From NCBI GenBank assembly GCA_002433465.1, contig DJIE01000234.1:20889-41167 (forward strand): a DNA stretch of 20,279 nt. The letters are read 5' to 3'. Positions 7,809 to 15,250 of this stretch are shown here, in pieces. Below the pieces are notes generated by a model. That model worked only from the letters and a program-made list of their open reading frames with translations, was not told the origin of the DNA and did no database searches. How positions within the stretch are numbered: the first letter of the stretch is position 1; each line of letters starts with the position of its first letter. The position numbers and the translations under genes are program-made. This stretch comes from Salinisphaera sp. UBA6602. GTDB taxonomy: Bacteria > Pseudomonadota > Gammaproteobacteria > Nevskiales > Salinisphaeraceae.

Positions 7809-8343
7809 TGTCCAGCACCTCGACGGTGATGTGGTGATTGGTATAGATGCAGGTATCGGCTGCGATATGCATCGCGGTTTCGGCGATAGTGGGCGCATCC
7901 ATGTCGGTATGTTCGACCAGCGCGCGACCCGCGGCCTGGGCATAGGAGCCACCCGAGCCGATCGCCATGCAGGCGAATTCCGGCTCCATGACGTCGCCGT
8001 TGCCGGAAATCATCAGCGTGGCGGTTTCGTCGGCCACCAGCAGCAGCGCTTCCAGGCGCCGCAGCGCGCGGTCGGTACGCCAGTCCTTGGCCATTTCCAC
8101 CGCGGCTTTGACGAGCTGGCCGCCGTGTTCCTGAAGCTTGCCTTCAAAACGCTCGAACAGCGTGAAGGCGTCGGCCGTGCCGCCTGCAAAGCCGGCGAGC
8201 ACCTTGTCGTTATAGAGCCGGCGCACCTTGCGCGCATTGCCCTTGAACATGGTGTCGCCCATGGAAACCTGGCCATCGCCGGCCAGGGCCACCTTGCCGT
8301 TATGGCGTACGGCGAGAATTGTTGTGCCGTCGAATTGTTTCAA
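7801..8343 (-). CDS. hslV: HslV, peptidase subunit of the HslVU protease
   Basis: A 180-residue proteasome-like threonine peptidase. The mature N-terminus should be Thr7 of [13 protein letters not shown], so a six-residue propeptide must be removed. E. coli HslV lacks such a leader beyond Met, while many proteobacteria have one. The [36 protein letters not shown] and [15 protein letters not shown] blocks match the family closely, and the length is typical. It makes the double hexameric ring that degrades heat-damaged and regulatory proteins in the cytosol. A sigma-32-like promoter lies about 35-60 bases upstream. hslU follows with an 8-base overlap. Confidence 0.97.
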   Translation of the reverse strand: MKQFDGTTILAVRHNGKVALAGDGQVSMGDTMFKGNARKVRRLYNDKVLAGFAGGTADAFTLFERFEGKLQEHGGQLVKAAVEMAKDWRTDRALRRLEALLLVADETATLMISGNGDVMEPEFACMAIGSGGSYAQAAGRALVEHTDMDAPTIAETAMHIAADTCIYTNHHITVEVLDNV

Positions 8344-8377
8344 AGCGTTTGCCCTGCGTTGACGTCGATCTGTTTCG

Positions 8378-8406
8378 AGTTGGGGCCATGCGCGAGCCGA
8401 TTCAAG
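8378..8406 (-). promoter_or_regulatory. Heat-shock (sigma-32-type) promoter of hslVU
   Basis: On the minus strand CTTGAAT (8406-8400) is followed after 14 bases by CCCCAACT (8385-8378). The RpoH consensus is CTTGAAA, a spacer of 11-16, then CCCCATnT, so each box has one mismatch and the spacing fits. Transcription would start about 28 bases before the hslV ATG. hslVU is a classic heat-shock operon. Confidence 0.8.
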
Positions 8407-8521
8407 CGATCGTCTCGCGGGGCCGTTCGGCCACCGTTCAGCTTAGCGGTCAAAGCGCATGCAGGGCGTTGTACAAAGGTCGGAGTCGGCGCTGGGGGCG
8501 GAGAAGCCGCTCGGGCTGAAG

Positions 8522-9436
8522 CTAAGCCTCGTCGGAATCGGCGCGGCGACCGGCGCGCGGGTGGGCAGCATCGTAGACCTTGGCCAGATGGGCGAAGTCC
8601 AGATGGGTATAGATCTGGGTGGTGCCGATATTGGCGTGGCCCAGCAGTTCCTGGACCGCGCGCAGGTCGGCGCTGGATTCGAGCAGATGGGTGGCAAAGG
8701 AATGGCGCAGCTTGTGCGGGTGCAGATGCACGGGCAGACCGTGCTGTTGCGCCCAGCGCTGCATGCGGGCGGCCACGCTCGAACGCGACAGCCGGCTGCC
8801 GCGCTGGGAGACGAACAGTGCGGTTTCGTTGGCTGCGGCCAGCTGCGGGCGGACCTTGAGCCAATTTCGAAGTGCGGCGATCGCCCGCGAGCCGATCGGC
8901 ACGCTGCGCTGGCGCGAACCCTTGCCGAGCACGCGCGCCTCACCCGCGGCCATATCCACGTCGCTGATATCCAGGCCTACGGCTTCGGCCAGACGCACGC
9001 CGGCAGAGTAGAACAGCTCCAGCAGGGCATGGTCGCGAATTTCGAGATCGTCTTCGGGGGTCACGTCGAGCATCGCGGCCAGATCGTCGACGTCCACGGT
9101 TTCCGGCAGGCGTACCGGGCGTTTGGGCGCGCGCACGTCGGTGGCCGGGTTGCGTCGGGCCAGACCCTCGCGCATCTGCCAGACATAGAAGCTGCGCAGC
9201 GCGGAAACCAGCCGGGCCAGACTGGCCGGCTTCAGGCCGGCGCGATGACGGCCGGCCACGAACTCGCGCAGATCGGCGGTGGTGATACGGCCCCAGTCCG
9301 TCAGCCCCCGCTCCTGCAGCCAGCCAGCGGCACTGCCCAGATCGCGTGCATAGGCGGACTGGGTATGCGCGGACATACGCCGTTCATGGGCGAGATGAGC
9401 CAGAAAGGCATCGACCCGGTCAGTGAGCGCGCTCAC
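8522..9436 (-). CDS. xerC: XerC tyrosine recombinase
   Basis: A 304-residue site-specific recombinase that, with XerD, resolves chromosome dimers at dif during division. All six catalytic positions are visible: Arg148 (YSAGVRLAE), Lys172 (GKGSR), His241 and Arg244 (HKLRH), His267 (LGHANIG) and nucleophile Tyr276 (IYTHL). The SAM-like N-terminal core-binding domain runs to about residue 105. The start is GTG and lacks a clear ribosome binding site; starting later would cut into the conserved N-terminal helix. The gene follows DUF484 by 25 bases in the dapF-DUF484-xerC order that is usual in gammaproteobacteria, which supports XerC rather than XerD. Confidence 0.95.
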   Translation of the reverse strand: MSALTDRVDAFLAHLAHERRMSAHTQSAYARDLGSAAGWLQERGLTDWGRITTADLREFVAGRHRAGLKPASLARLVSALRSFYVWQMREGLARRNPATDVRAPKRPVRLPETVDVDDLAAMLDVTPEDDLEIRDHALLELFYSAGVRLAEAVGLDISDVDMAAGEARVLGKGSRQRSVPIGSRAIAALRNWLKVRPQLAAANETALFVSQRGSRLSRSSVAARMQRWAQQHGLPVHLHPHKLRHSFATHLLESSADLRAVQELLGHANIGTTQIYTHLDFAHLAKVYDAAHPRAGRRADSDEA

Positions 9437-9461
9437 GGTGTGATCGGTGCCCGAATCAAGT

Positions 9462-10190
9462 CTAGGGCAACGCGTCGCGGCCGAGCAGGCGTTGCAGCGC
9501 GGCGGTGACGAGTTCGCCCGTCAGTTCCAGAAACAGCGTGCCCACCTCCGGCACGAAGCGATCGCCCTTGCGGCTGGCCAGCACCAGGGCCCCGTGCACG
9601 CCGCGCGCGCCCAGCGGAATCATGGCTGCGCTCGCCATGGCCGGCGCATCGTTGCTGCGCGTGGCAAACAGCGCTTCGGACTGCTGTTCGGAGATCGGCC
9701 CGCAGATCGGCTTGCCGCGGCGATAGACGTTGGTGAGCGCCTTGCCGGCAGGACTTTCGTCGGTAATCGCATGGATCTGGCCATCGGCCAGGGCTTCGAC
9801 ATCGGCGGCCGTGCCCGACAGCCCGACATAGATATCGTCCACGTCCAGATGCTGTTGCAGGCATTGCGTAAGTTGCGGCACCAGTTCGGCCGCGCTCTGC
9901 ACGGTGACAAGCACCTTGGCCATGCGATTGAGCTGGACCACGCGCTGTTCGTTGTCGCGGGCGGTTTCCACCAGGTCGTTGAAGCGGGCCTGCAGCTGGC
10001 GGTTGGTGGTGCGCAGGCCGGCAACCTGGCGCTCGATCAGCGAAACCGCGTTGCCGCTGTCGTGGGACACCTCCAGCGCTTCCAACACCGCCGGATAGCG
10101 GTCGATCAGGCCCGGGTGTGCCTGCAGGTAGGCTGCAACTTCGGCTTCATCCAGGGCCGGCGCTGGCGTTTGTTTTTCGGCTTCGTTCAT
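9462..10190 (-). CDS. DUF484 family protein
   Basis: A 242-residue protein typical of the gene between dapF and xerC. An N-terminal region ([22 protein letters not shown]) is followed by a helical, probably coiled-coil stretch ([33 protein letters not shown]) and then a GAF-like domain from about residue 90 ([17 protein letters not shown] to the C-terminus). No catalytic motif is seen; the function of the family is unknown. The start at MNEAEK is preceded by only a weak ribosome binding site (GGACGAG at a long distance). It lies 81 bases after dapF and 25 bases before xerC and is presumably in the same transcript. Confidence 0.88.
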   Translation of the reverse strand: MNEAEKQTPAPALDEAEVAAYLQAHPGLIDRYPAVLEALEVSHDSGNAVSLIERQVAGLRTTNRQLQARFNDLVETARDNEQRVVQLNRMAKVLVTVQSAAELVPQLTQCLQQHLDVDDIYVGLSGTAADVEALADGQIHAITDESPAGKALTNVYRRGKPICGPISEQQSEALFATRSNDAPAMASAAMIPLGARGVHGALVLASRKGDRFVPEVGTLFLELTGELVTAALQRLLGRDALP

Positions 10191-10271
10191 GTCGGAGCAT
10201 CTCGTCCAAGAGGTGTAAAAGTGCCCGTTTCCAGGCAACGCACGAATCGCGCCATGCCGCGGCTATTCGTT

Positions 10272-11114
10272 TCAACCGCCCGCCTTCGACGATACCAGTT
10301 CGCCGTCGAATACGCGCTCGGCCGGCCCACTCAAATATACCTGCCTACCCTCACCAGCCCAGTCCACGGTTGCCGTGCCGCCGGGCAGCTCGACGGCCAC
10401 GCTGGGTTCGAGCACACCGGCGCGCATACCCACGATTGCCGCAGCGGCCGCGCCGCTGCCACAGGCCAGCGTTTCGCCGGCGCCGCGCTCGTAGACCCGC
10501 AGCCGAATATGCTGCGGCGTGACGACCTGCATAAAGCCCACGTTCACCCGCTCGGGAAAGGCCGGATGGCTTTCCAGCGCGGGGCCGACAGACTCGACAT
10601 CGGCGCTATCGATATCATCTACGCGTAAAACCGCGTGCGGGTTGCCGATCGAGAGCGCCGCGAAACGTATCGTACGCCCGGCGACATCGTCGAGCCGGTA
10701 TTCATCGGCCGTATCGAAGCCGCTCAAGGGGATATCGGCCGGGTCGAACGCGGGTATACCGAGCGCCACGCGATAGTGTTCGTCGCCGAGGCTTTCCAGC
10801 ACCATCTGGCCGTCGCGCACATCGACCACGATCTCGTGCTTGTCGGTCAGCCCCTGCTCGCGCACATAGCGCGCAAAGCAGCGTGCCCCGTTGCCGCACT
10901 GGCCGGATTCGCTACCGTCCGAGTTGAGAATGCGATAGCCGAAATCGGCGTTGGCGCTACGCGCCGCTTCCACGATGAGAATCTGGTCGCAGCCGATACC
11001 GAAATGCCGATCGGCAATCGCCCGGGCGGAGACTTCGTCGAGGGACACCGGCGCCTGCGTGCCGTCGAGCACCACGAAGTCGTTGCCCAGACCGTGCATC
11101 TTGGTAAAACGCAT
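10272..11114 (-). CDS. dapF: Diaminopimelate epimerase
   Basis: Converts LL- to meso-diaminopimelate, the precursor of lysine and of peptidoglycan cross-links, in the cytosol without cofactor. The 280-residue protein has both active-site cysteines: Cys73 in GQCGNGARC and Cys218 in ACGSGAAA. The N-terminal FTKMHGLGNDFVVLD and NSDGSESGQCGN blocks are textbook. ATG at 11114 has AGGA 7 bases upstream; the longer frame upstream lacks homology. It begins 7 bases after the stop of the PCuAC lipoprotein gene, so its expression depends at least partly on that gene's promoter. Confidence 0.97.
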   Translation of the reverse strand: MRFTKMHGLGNDFVVLDGTQAPVSLDEVSARAIADRHFGIGCDQILIVEAARSANADFGYRILNSDGSESGQCGNGARCFARYVREQGLTDKHEIVVDVRDGQMVLESLGDEHYRVALGIPAFDPADIPLSGFDTADEYRLDDVAGRTIRFAALSIGNPHAVLRVDDIDSADVESVGPALESHPAFPERVNVGFMQVVTPQHIRLRVYERGAGETLACGSGAAAAAIVGMRAGVLEPSVAVELPGGTATVDWAGEGRQVYLSGPAERVFDGELVSSKAGG

Positions 11115-11121
11115 GAGCTTC

Positions 11122-11745
11122 CTATTCGGCGCTGGCCGAGTCTTCGTTGGCGCTGCCGGCATTGTCGCTGTCCTCGGACAGCGCCGGTTCGTCGTTTTCG
11201 TGCGCGGCATCGCCGTGATTCATGTCGCCCATGTCGTGCCCATCGTGCTGCATCTGTTCGTCCGGGCCGTCCGCGCGCACGGTGGCGGCCACCGGCAGCT
11301 CGGCCTGATCGGCACCGCAGGCCAGCACCAGCTCGACCTGGTCGCCGGCGGCATAGGCCTGGCTGGGCGAGAACAGCATCACGTGACGCCCGCCGGCTTC
11401 AAAGGCAACCTCTTCGCCTGGTGCCACCACCACGCGCTCGATCGGCTGCATGCTCGCCTGGCCATCGTCGTTGACCACGGTTTCGTGCATTTCGGCGCGG
11501 TCGAACTGGGTACTGGACACGCCATTGACCACCACCTTGTCTTCGCCGTCGTTGACGAGGGTGAAATAGGCGCCCATCACGTCCGCGCCTTGGGGCGCGG
11601 CACGCACCCACGGCTCATCCACGCGCAGCGCGCCGCAGTCGGGCGCCTCGGCCGTGCCGCAGGCCACGAGCGGCAGCGACAGTACGCCGGTCACGGTAAA
11701 CAGCAGCCACCGCCGTGCCTGTTGCCCGATAAATGTCTGTCCCAT
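11122..11745 (-). CDS. PCuAC-type periplasmic copper chaperone lipoprotein
   Basis: A 207-residue PCuAC (DUF461) protein. The signal ends in the lipobox LVAC with Cys29, so it is membrane-anchored and faces the periplasm. The Cu(I) site of the family, H-x10-M-x21-H-x-M, is present as His87, Met99, His121 and Met123; the first gap is 11 instead of 10 residues. The last 45 residues form a Met/His/Asp-rich tail (MQHDGHDMGDMNHGDAAH, about 165-182), likely a second metal site, then an acidic end. Family members deliver Cu(I) to cytochrome oxidase. ATG 11745 is preceded by GGAG 7 bases upstream. It is the first gene of the operon and its promoter holds a Zur-box-like palindrome, unusual for a copper protein; a zinc role cannot be excluded. 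Confidence 0.85.
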   Translation of the reverse strand: MGQTFIGQQARRWLLFTVTGVLSLPLVACGTAEAPDCGALRVDEPWVRAAPQGADVMGAYFTLVNDGEDKVVVNGVSSTQFDRAEMHETVVNDDGQASMQPIERVVVAPGEEVAFEAGGRHVMLFSPSQAYAAGDQVELVLACGADQAELPVAATVRADGPDEQMQHDGHDMGDMNHGDAAHENDEPALSEDSDNAGSANEDSASAE

Positions 11746-11764
11746 CGCTTGCTCCGCTTAAAAT

Positions 11765-11777
11765 GTTATATACTAAC
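11765..11777. promoter_or_regulatory. Zur-box-like palindrome in a divergent promoter
   Basis: GTTATATACTAAC fits the gammaproteobacterial Zur box GTTATAnTATAAC with two mismatches and keeps the GTTA/TAAC arms intact. It lies 20 bases upstream of the PCuAC start on the minus strand and 30 bases upstream of the merC-like GTG on the plus strand, and a Fur-family gene of the Zur type is 0.7 kb away. A weak TATACT/TAGTAT -10-like sequence overlaps it. Zinc-bound Zur would repress both directions. Confidence 0.6.
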
Positions 11778-11807
11778 GATTGAATATTTTTCGTTCAGGG
11801 CATCGCC

Positions 11808-12242
11808 GTGAGCCTAGGCTCGTCTTCCAATGTTACCGGCAAACTCGACAAGGCCGCAGTCATCCTTTCGGGCATCTGTCTGGTTCATTGCCTGGTGCTT
11901 CCGCTGCTGATCGCGCTGTTCCCGGTGTTCGGGTTTTCCTTCGTTTCGCATACCACTTTCCACCAGATCATTCTGGTGGTGGTTGTGCCCACCACCGCCA
12001 TCGCGCTCGGCATGGGGTATTGGCGCCATCGGCACGCGAGCGTGCCGGCGCTGGGCGTGTTCGGCGTGTTGATGCTGGTGCTGGCCGCATTCGGCGCCCA
12101 TGCGCTGGGCGCAGAAAGCCTAGAGCGCGGGGTGACGGTTGTCGGTGGCTTGCTGCTGGCCGCGGCCCATATCCAGAATTATCGACTCACACGCAGCAAT
12201 CACTGCCCCCATCATGAACGTGCACACGTATCGGGTGTCTAG
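11808..12242 (+). CDS. MerC-domain membrane protein
   Basis: A 144-residue inner-membrane protein with four hydrophobic helices (about 16-40, 50-70, 79-98, 107-122). The first carries SGICLVHCLVLPLL with Cys24, His27 and Cys28, the MerC-type metal-handling motif. The C-terminus is also metal-like: NHCPHHERAH. MerC transports Hg(II) in mercury operons, but there are no other mer genes here. MerC-domain proteins beside a zur gene are better seen as candidate zinc or other divalent-metal transporters, which is inference. GTG start, with CAGGG 7 bases upstream. The stop codon TAG lies inside the terminal repeat of the adjoining mobile element, so the original C-terminus may differ from the present one. 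Confidence 0.8.
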   Translation: MSLGSSSNVTGKLDKAAVILSGICLVHCLVLPLLIALFPVFGFSFVSHTTFHQIILVVVVPTTAIALGMGYWRHRHASVPALGVFGVLMLVLAAFGAHALGAESLERGVTVVGGLLLAAAHIQNYRLTRSNHCPHHERAHVSGV

Positions 12243-12475
12243 GGCCTGTTAACGCTAATGAAATCGTCGCGCCGCGCTCTATTTTTTCGCAAGACAAGGC
12301 GCAGTACGCGTTGTGTAGCGAGGCTACATGAGCGCGCTGCAACGCCGGATTGCGAAAAAATAGCGCGCGTCCCTTCGGATTGCGCCCAAAATCCTGCCAT
12401 ACGGCGTTGCGCGGCTTGTCTGCCACGATTTTGAGCAGCAACGCGGCGATTGTCATTAGGGTTAACAGACCCTAG
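12239..12475. mobile_element. 237-bp MITE-like element with terminal inverted repeats
   Basis: Left end CTAGGGCCTGTTAACGCTAA and right end, reverse-complemented, CTAGGGTCTGTTAACCCTAA agree at 18 of 20 bases, and the match continues to about 33 bp with one gap. Inside lie nested inverted repeats: CTCTATTTTTTCGCAA/TTGCGAAAAAATAGCG (about 12277-12365), CAAAATC/GATTTTG (12387-12393, 12427-12433), GCGTTGC/GCAACGC, and a central GTAGC-GAG-GCTAC hairpin at 12315-12327. No transposase is encoded. CTAG at each end could be part of the repeat or a target duplication. The size, ends and high fold-back potential are those of a non-autonomous, mobilised repeat. It separates the merC-like gene from zur. 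Confidence 0.75.
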
Positions 12476-12489
12476 CCTTTTAGACTCGA

Positions 12490-12501
12490 AGCGTGCACGC
12501 T
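12490..12501. repeat. 12-bp perfect palindrome before zur
   Basis: AGCGTGCACGCT is identical to its reverse complement and sits 7 bases ahead of the zur ATG, where a ribosome binding site would be. It may be an operator or limit translation initiation; no Shine-Dalgarno sequence is visible. Confidence 0.4.
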
Positions 12502-12508
12502 CGCATTT

Positions 12509-13003
12509 ATGATTGAAGCCCCCGCGAACTCCGTATTCGATGCCAGCGGCCACGACCACGGTGCCTGTATCCACGATGCCCTGGCCCGCGCCGAAACGCT
12601 TTGTGCGCAAAAGGGGCTGCGCCTGACCGCGATTCGTCGCCGCGTGCTTGAACTGATCTGGGAAAATCACCGGCCCACCAAGGCCTACGATCTGCTCAAT
12701 TCGATCAACGCCGAACGCGGCAACGCAGCCCCGCCCACGGTCTATCGCGCGCTGGATTTCCTGCTCGATGCCGGTCTCGTTCACAAGATCGAATCGCTCA
12801 ACGCCTTCATCGGCTGCGACGCCGCCCATGGCGACGGCCATCCGAAGTTTCTGATCTGTCGGGCCTGCGAGCGCGTGGCCGAAATCCCCAGTCCGGCCGT
12901 GGACACCGCCCTGGCACGCGAGGCCAAGCGCGCCGGTTTCACCATCGATCACGAAACCATCGAAATCGGCGGCACCTGTGCCGCCTGTGCGCAACGCGAC
13001 TGA
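12509..13003 (+). CDS. zur: Fur-family regulator, Zur type
   Basis: A 164-residue Fur-family protein with the Zur hallmark. The winged-helix has RLTAIRRRVLELIW and PPTVYRALDFLLDAGLVHKI (recognition helix about 75-90). Structural zinc site: Cys117 and Cys120 (FLICRACERVAEI) with Cys157 and Cys160 (GTCAACA). The His-rich DAAHGDGHPK loop (His107, His111) and N-terminal HDHGAC fit the regulatory zinc site. When zinc is bound, Zur represses uptake genes by binding GTTATA-type palindromes. One such palindrome lies at 11765. The start is ATG with no clear ribosome binding site but a palindrome in front, and a 237-bp element ends 33 bases upstream. Fur rather than Zur is less likely given the FLICRACERV and GGTCAAC signatures. 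Confidence 0.9.
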   Translation: MIEAPANSVFDASGHDHGACIHDALARAETLCAQKGLRLTAIRRRVLELIWENHRPTKAYDLLNSINAERGNAAPPTVYRALDFLLDAGLVHKIESLNAFIGCDAAHGDGHPKFLICRACERVAEIPSPAVDTALAREAKRAGFTIDHETIEIGGTCAACAQRD

Positions 13004-13070
13004 CGCCCACTTTCGCCTGGCGCATGCAACGGCTGGCCGCGAACCGCCCCAGCCAGTAACGTCGTACGGG

Positions 13071-13360
13071 ATGACACGGCGGCCCACACGAAAGCAAACG
13101 CACGACAGCTGGGGCGAGCGCCTGGCGGGCGCGGCGGCCTCGCTTTTCTTTACCGTGCCAACCGCAGTATTCCTATGGTTCGCACTTAACGCCTCGCCTT
13201 TCATGCTTTGCCGTTTTATGAGGGATCGGTTGGGGGCGGGTGGCTGATTGGCGCCATCGTCTTACTCACCGGCTTCGCTTTCCTCTTGCCGCGACGATTC
13301 ACGCGTCTGCTTGGCGGCACCTGGCATGTGGTGCACCGCCTGACCACTGGATGGTGGTGA
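13071..13360 (+). pseudogene. Small membrane protein broken by a frameshift
   Basis: From ATG 13071 the frame encodes a basic start, then GERLAGAAASLFFTVPTAVFLWFALN, one clear helix, and stops at 13245. The frame shifted by one base opens just after 13189 and reads LAFHALPFYEGSVGGGWLIGA, then IVLLTGFAFLLPRRFTRLLGG and WHVVHRLTTGWW, ending at 13360. This is a second helix and a basic aromatic tail with no start codon of its own. Joined, the two make a plausible two-helix protein of about 96 residues. The break falls between 13190 and 13244, most simply a one-base deletion near 13190-13200. The family is not recognised. A sequencing error would look the same. It follows zur by 67 bases. Confidence 0.6.
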
Positions 13361-13442
13361 GGCCGACACGCGAACGGGCCAGCTGATAAGCCGATTTCCA
13401 GACAAGGCCGGCTGATTCCAAACACTGGCACGCCGCGATGCC

Positions 13443-13460
13443 GGGGCTGCGGACAGCCCC
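13443..13460. terminator. 7-bp hairpin downstream of acyl-CoA synthetase
   Basis: GGGGCTG and CAGCCCC form a perfect stem around a CGGA loop (TCCG on the minus strand), 30 bases past the acyl-CoA synthetase stop. On the plus strand a TTTTT run follows only 13 bases later, and on the minus strand none follows, so termination strength is uncertain. The frameshifted membrane gene converges from the other side. Confidence 0.5.
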
Positions 13461-13489
13461 GACCAGAGCCCTGCTTTTTGTAGCCCGTG

Positions 13490-15172
13490 CTATGTCTTGA
13501 GCTCGGGAAAATCGGTTTCGCTATAGGCGAACTCGCCCCTGTCGTCGCCGGCGGCGTGCGCGCGCAGCTCGACGCGCCGGATCTTGCCGGAAATGGTCTT
13601 GGGCAGCTCGGCGAACTCGAGTTCGCGGATACGCATATAGGCCGGCATGCGCTCGCGGCTGAATTCGAACAGCGCCTTCGCCGCCTCGCGTCCGGGTTCG
13701 TGGCCACGTCGCAGCACGACATAGGCCTTGGGCACGTTCAGGCGCAGATCGTCGGGCGCGGGCACCACGGCCGCCTCGGCCACGGATTCGTGCTCGATGA
13801 GGATCGACTCCAGCTCGAACGGCGACACCCGATAGTCGGAGGACTTGAACACGTCGTCGGCACGGCCGACATACCAGTAGTAGCCGTCTTCGTCGCGGCT
13901 GGCGACGTCGCCCGTGCGGTAATAGCCGTCGTGCAGGGCCTGGGCCATACGCTCGGGGTCGTCGCGATATTCCTGCATCAGCCCGAGCGGACGGTCGGCA
14001 CGTACGTCGATAGCGATCTCGCCTTCGTTACCCTCTTCGTCGAAAGCATCGAGCAGCGCGATCTTATAGCCCGGCAGCGGCCGGCCCATGGAGCCGGACT
14101 TCATCGGCTGACCGGGCGGGTTGCCGATCTGGGCGGTGGTTTCGGTCTGACCGTAGCCGTCGCGAATCTTGAGGCCCCAGAGGCGTTCCACCCGGGCGAT
14201 CACTTCCGGGTTGAGCGGCTCGCCGGCGCCGACCAGGCTTTTGAGCTTCACATCAAACGCCGACAGATCCTCCTGGATGAGCAGCCGCCAGACGGTGGGC
14301 GGCGCGCACAGGCTGGTCACACCCTTGTCGGCAATGACCTGCAGCGCTTGCGGCGCCGAAAAACGCGCGCTGCGATAGACGAACACGGTACAGCCGGCAT
14401 CCCAGGGCGCGAACAGATTGGACCAGGCATGCTTGGCCCAGCCCGGCGAGCTGATATTGAAATGGATATCGTCCGGCTGCAGGCCGAGCCAGTACATGGT
14501 CGACAGCGAGCCGACCGGATAGCTCTGGTGCGTATGCAGCACCAGCTTCGGCTTGGAGGTAGTGCCGGAGGTGAAATACAGCAGCATGGGATCGGTGGCG
14601 TGGGTGGCGTCCACGGGCTCGAACTCGGTGGCACATTCGTAGGCCGCTTCATAGCCGATCCATTGGCCGGCGGTTTCACCCGCGGCGATACAGGTCAGCC
14701 CGTCGGCCACGCCTTCGAACTTGGCGATATGTTCTTCGGCGGCCAGGATATGGCTCACGCCGCCCCGGCCGAGGCGATCGCCCAGGTCCTTTTGCGACAA
14801 CAGGGTGGTGGCCGGGATGACCACCGCGCCCAGCTTGATCGCGGCCAGCATCGTCTCCCAGAGCTCCACCACGTTATCGAGCATCACCAGCAGCGTATCG
14901 CCGCGGCCGAGGTCGTGGTCACGCAGGAAGTTGGCGACCTGATTCGAGCGCTGGCGCAGGGCCTCGAAGCTGTAGCGCTGTTCGCTGCCGTCGGCGTCGA
15001 CCAGCCATAAGGCGATCTTGTCGTTGCCCCGGGCGTAGTCGTCGAACCAGTCCAGCGCCCAGTTGAACTCATCGAGTTCGGGCCACTTGAACGCCGCGTA
15101 GGCCCGAGCATAGTCCTCTCGCATGTCCAGCAGTTGCTGGCGTGCGGCCTTGAATGCGTCTGCCGATTGCAT
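13490..15172 (-). CDS. Acyl-CoA synthetase (AMP-forming, ACSM/short-medium chain type)
   Basis: A 560-residue ANL-superfamily ligase that activates a carboxylic acid to its acyl-CoA via an acyl-adenylate. Seen: P-loop TSGTTSKPK (201-209), A5-type motif YGQTET (340-345), the TGD of YYRTGDVASRDEDGYYWYVGR, and the C-terminal catalytic Lys530 in KTISGKIRR. The PGWAKHAW motif and ELDEFNWALDWFD N-terminus resemble the medium-chain/acetyl-CoA-synthetase-like subfamily rather than long-chain FadD. ATG is preceded by AAGGAG 7 bases upstream. It is last in the valine-degradation gene run, 78 bases after mmsB, which suggests a short branched or straight substrate such as isobutyrate, propionate or 3-hydroxyisobutyrate. 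The exact substrate is unknown. Confidence 0.88.
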   Translation of the reverse strand: MQSADAFKAARQQLLDMREDYARAYAAFKWPELDEFNWALDWFDDYARGNDKIALWLVDADGSEQRYSFEALRQRSNQVANFLRDHDLGRGDTLLVMLDNVVELWETMLAAIKLGAVVIPATTLLSQKDLGDRLGRGGVSHILAAEEHIAKFEGVADGLTCIAAGETAGQWIGYEAAYECATEFEPVDATHATDPMLLYFTSGTTSKPKLVLHTHQSYPVGSLSTMYWLGLQPDDIHFNISSPGWAKHAWSNLFAPWDAGCTVFVYRSARFSAPQALQVIADKGVTSLCAPPTVWRLLIQEDLSAFDVKLKSLVGAGEPLNPEVIARVERLWGLKIRDGYGQTETTAQIGNPPGQPMKSGSMGRPLPGYKIALLDAFDEEGNEGEIAIDVRADRPLGLMQEYRDDPERMAQALHDGYYRTGDVASRDEDGYYWYVGRADDVFKSSDYRVSPFELESILIEHESVAEAAVVPAPDDLRLNVPKAYVVLRRGHEPGREAAKALFEFSRERMPAYMRIRELEFAELPKTISGKIRRVELRAHAAGDDRGEFAYSETDFPELKT

Positions 15173-15250
15173 CGTGGTCTCCTTCTCGCAGTCGGCGGTC
15201 CGGTGTTCGGCCGCCGTGATTATGTTTTTTCGCCTTGAAAACGCCGCTGT

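Noticed and set aside
6540..7829. Long plus-strand open frame opposite hslU
   Set aside because: It mirrors a fully conserved hslU gene. In high-GC genes the antisense frames are often open, and its protein has low-complexity His/Gly/Leu-rich content with no domain.
11808..12242. Mercury resistance operon
   Set aside because: The MerC-type protein stands without merR, merT, merP or merA; its neighbour is zur, so a zinc context is more likely.
12187..12456. 89-codon minus-strand frame starting in the right terminal repeat
   Set aside because: It is a translation of the palindromic element plus the 3' end of the merC-like gene; no independent coding evidence or ribosome binding site.
12239..13204. 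321-codon minus-strand frame across zur and the repeat element
   Set aside because: It lies antisense to zur and reads through the mobile element, so it cannot be an ancestral gene.
13487..15010. 507-codon plus-strand open frame opposite the acyl-CoA synthetase
   Set aside because: Same cause: antisense shadow of a conserved gene. No family features.
15173..15250. Hairpin GGCGGTCC/GGCCGCC in the mmsB-synthetase gap as a terminator
   Set aside because: Short stem with a bulge and no T-tract on the minus strand; too weak to call.
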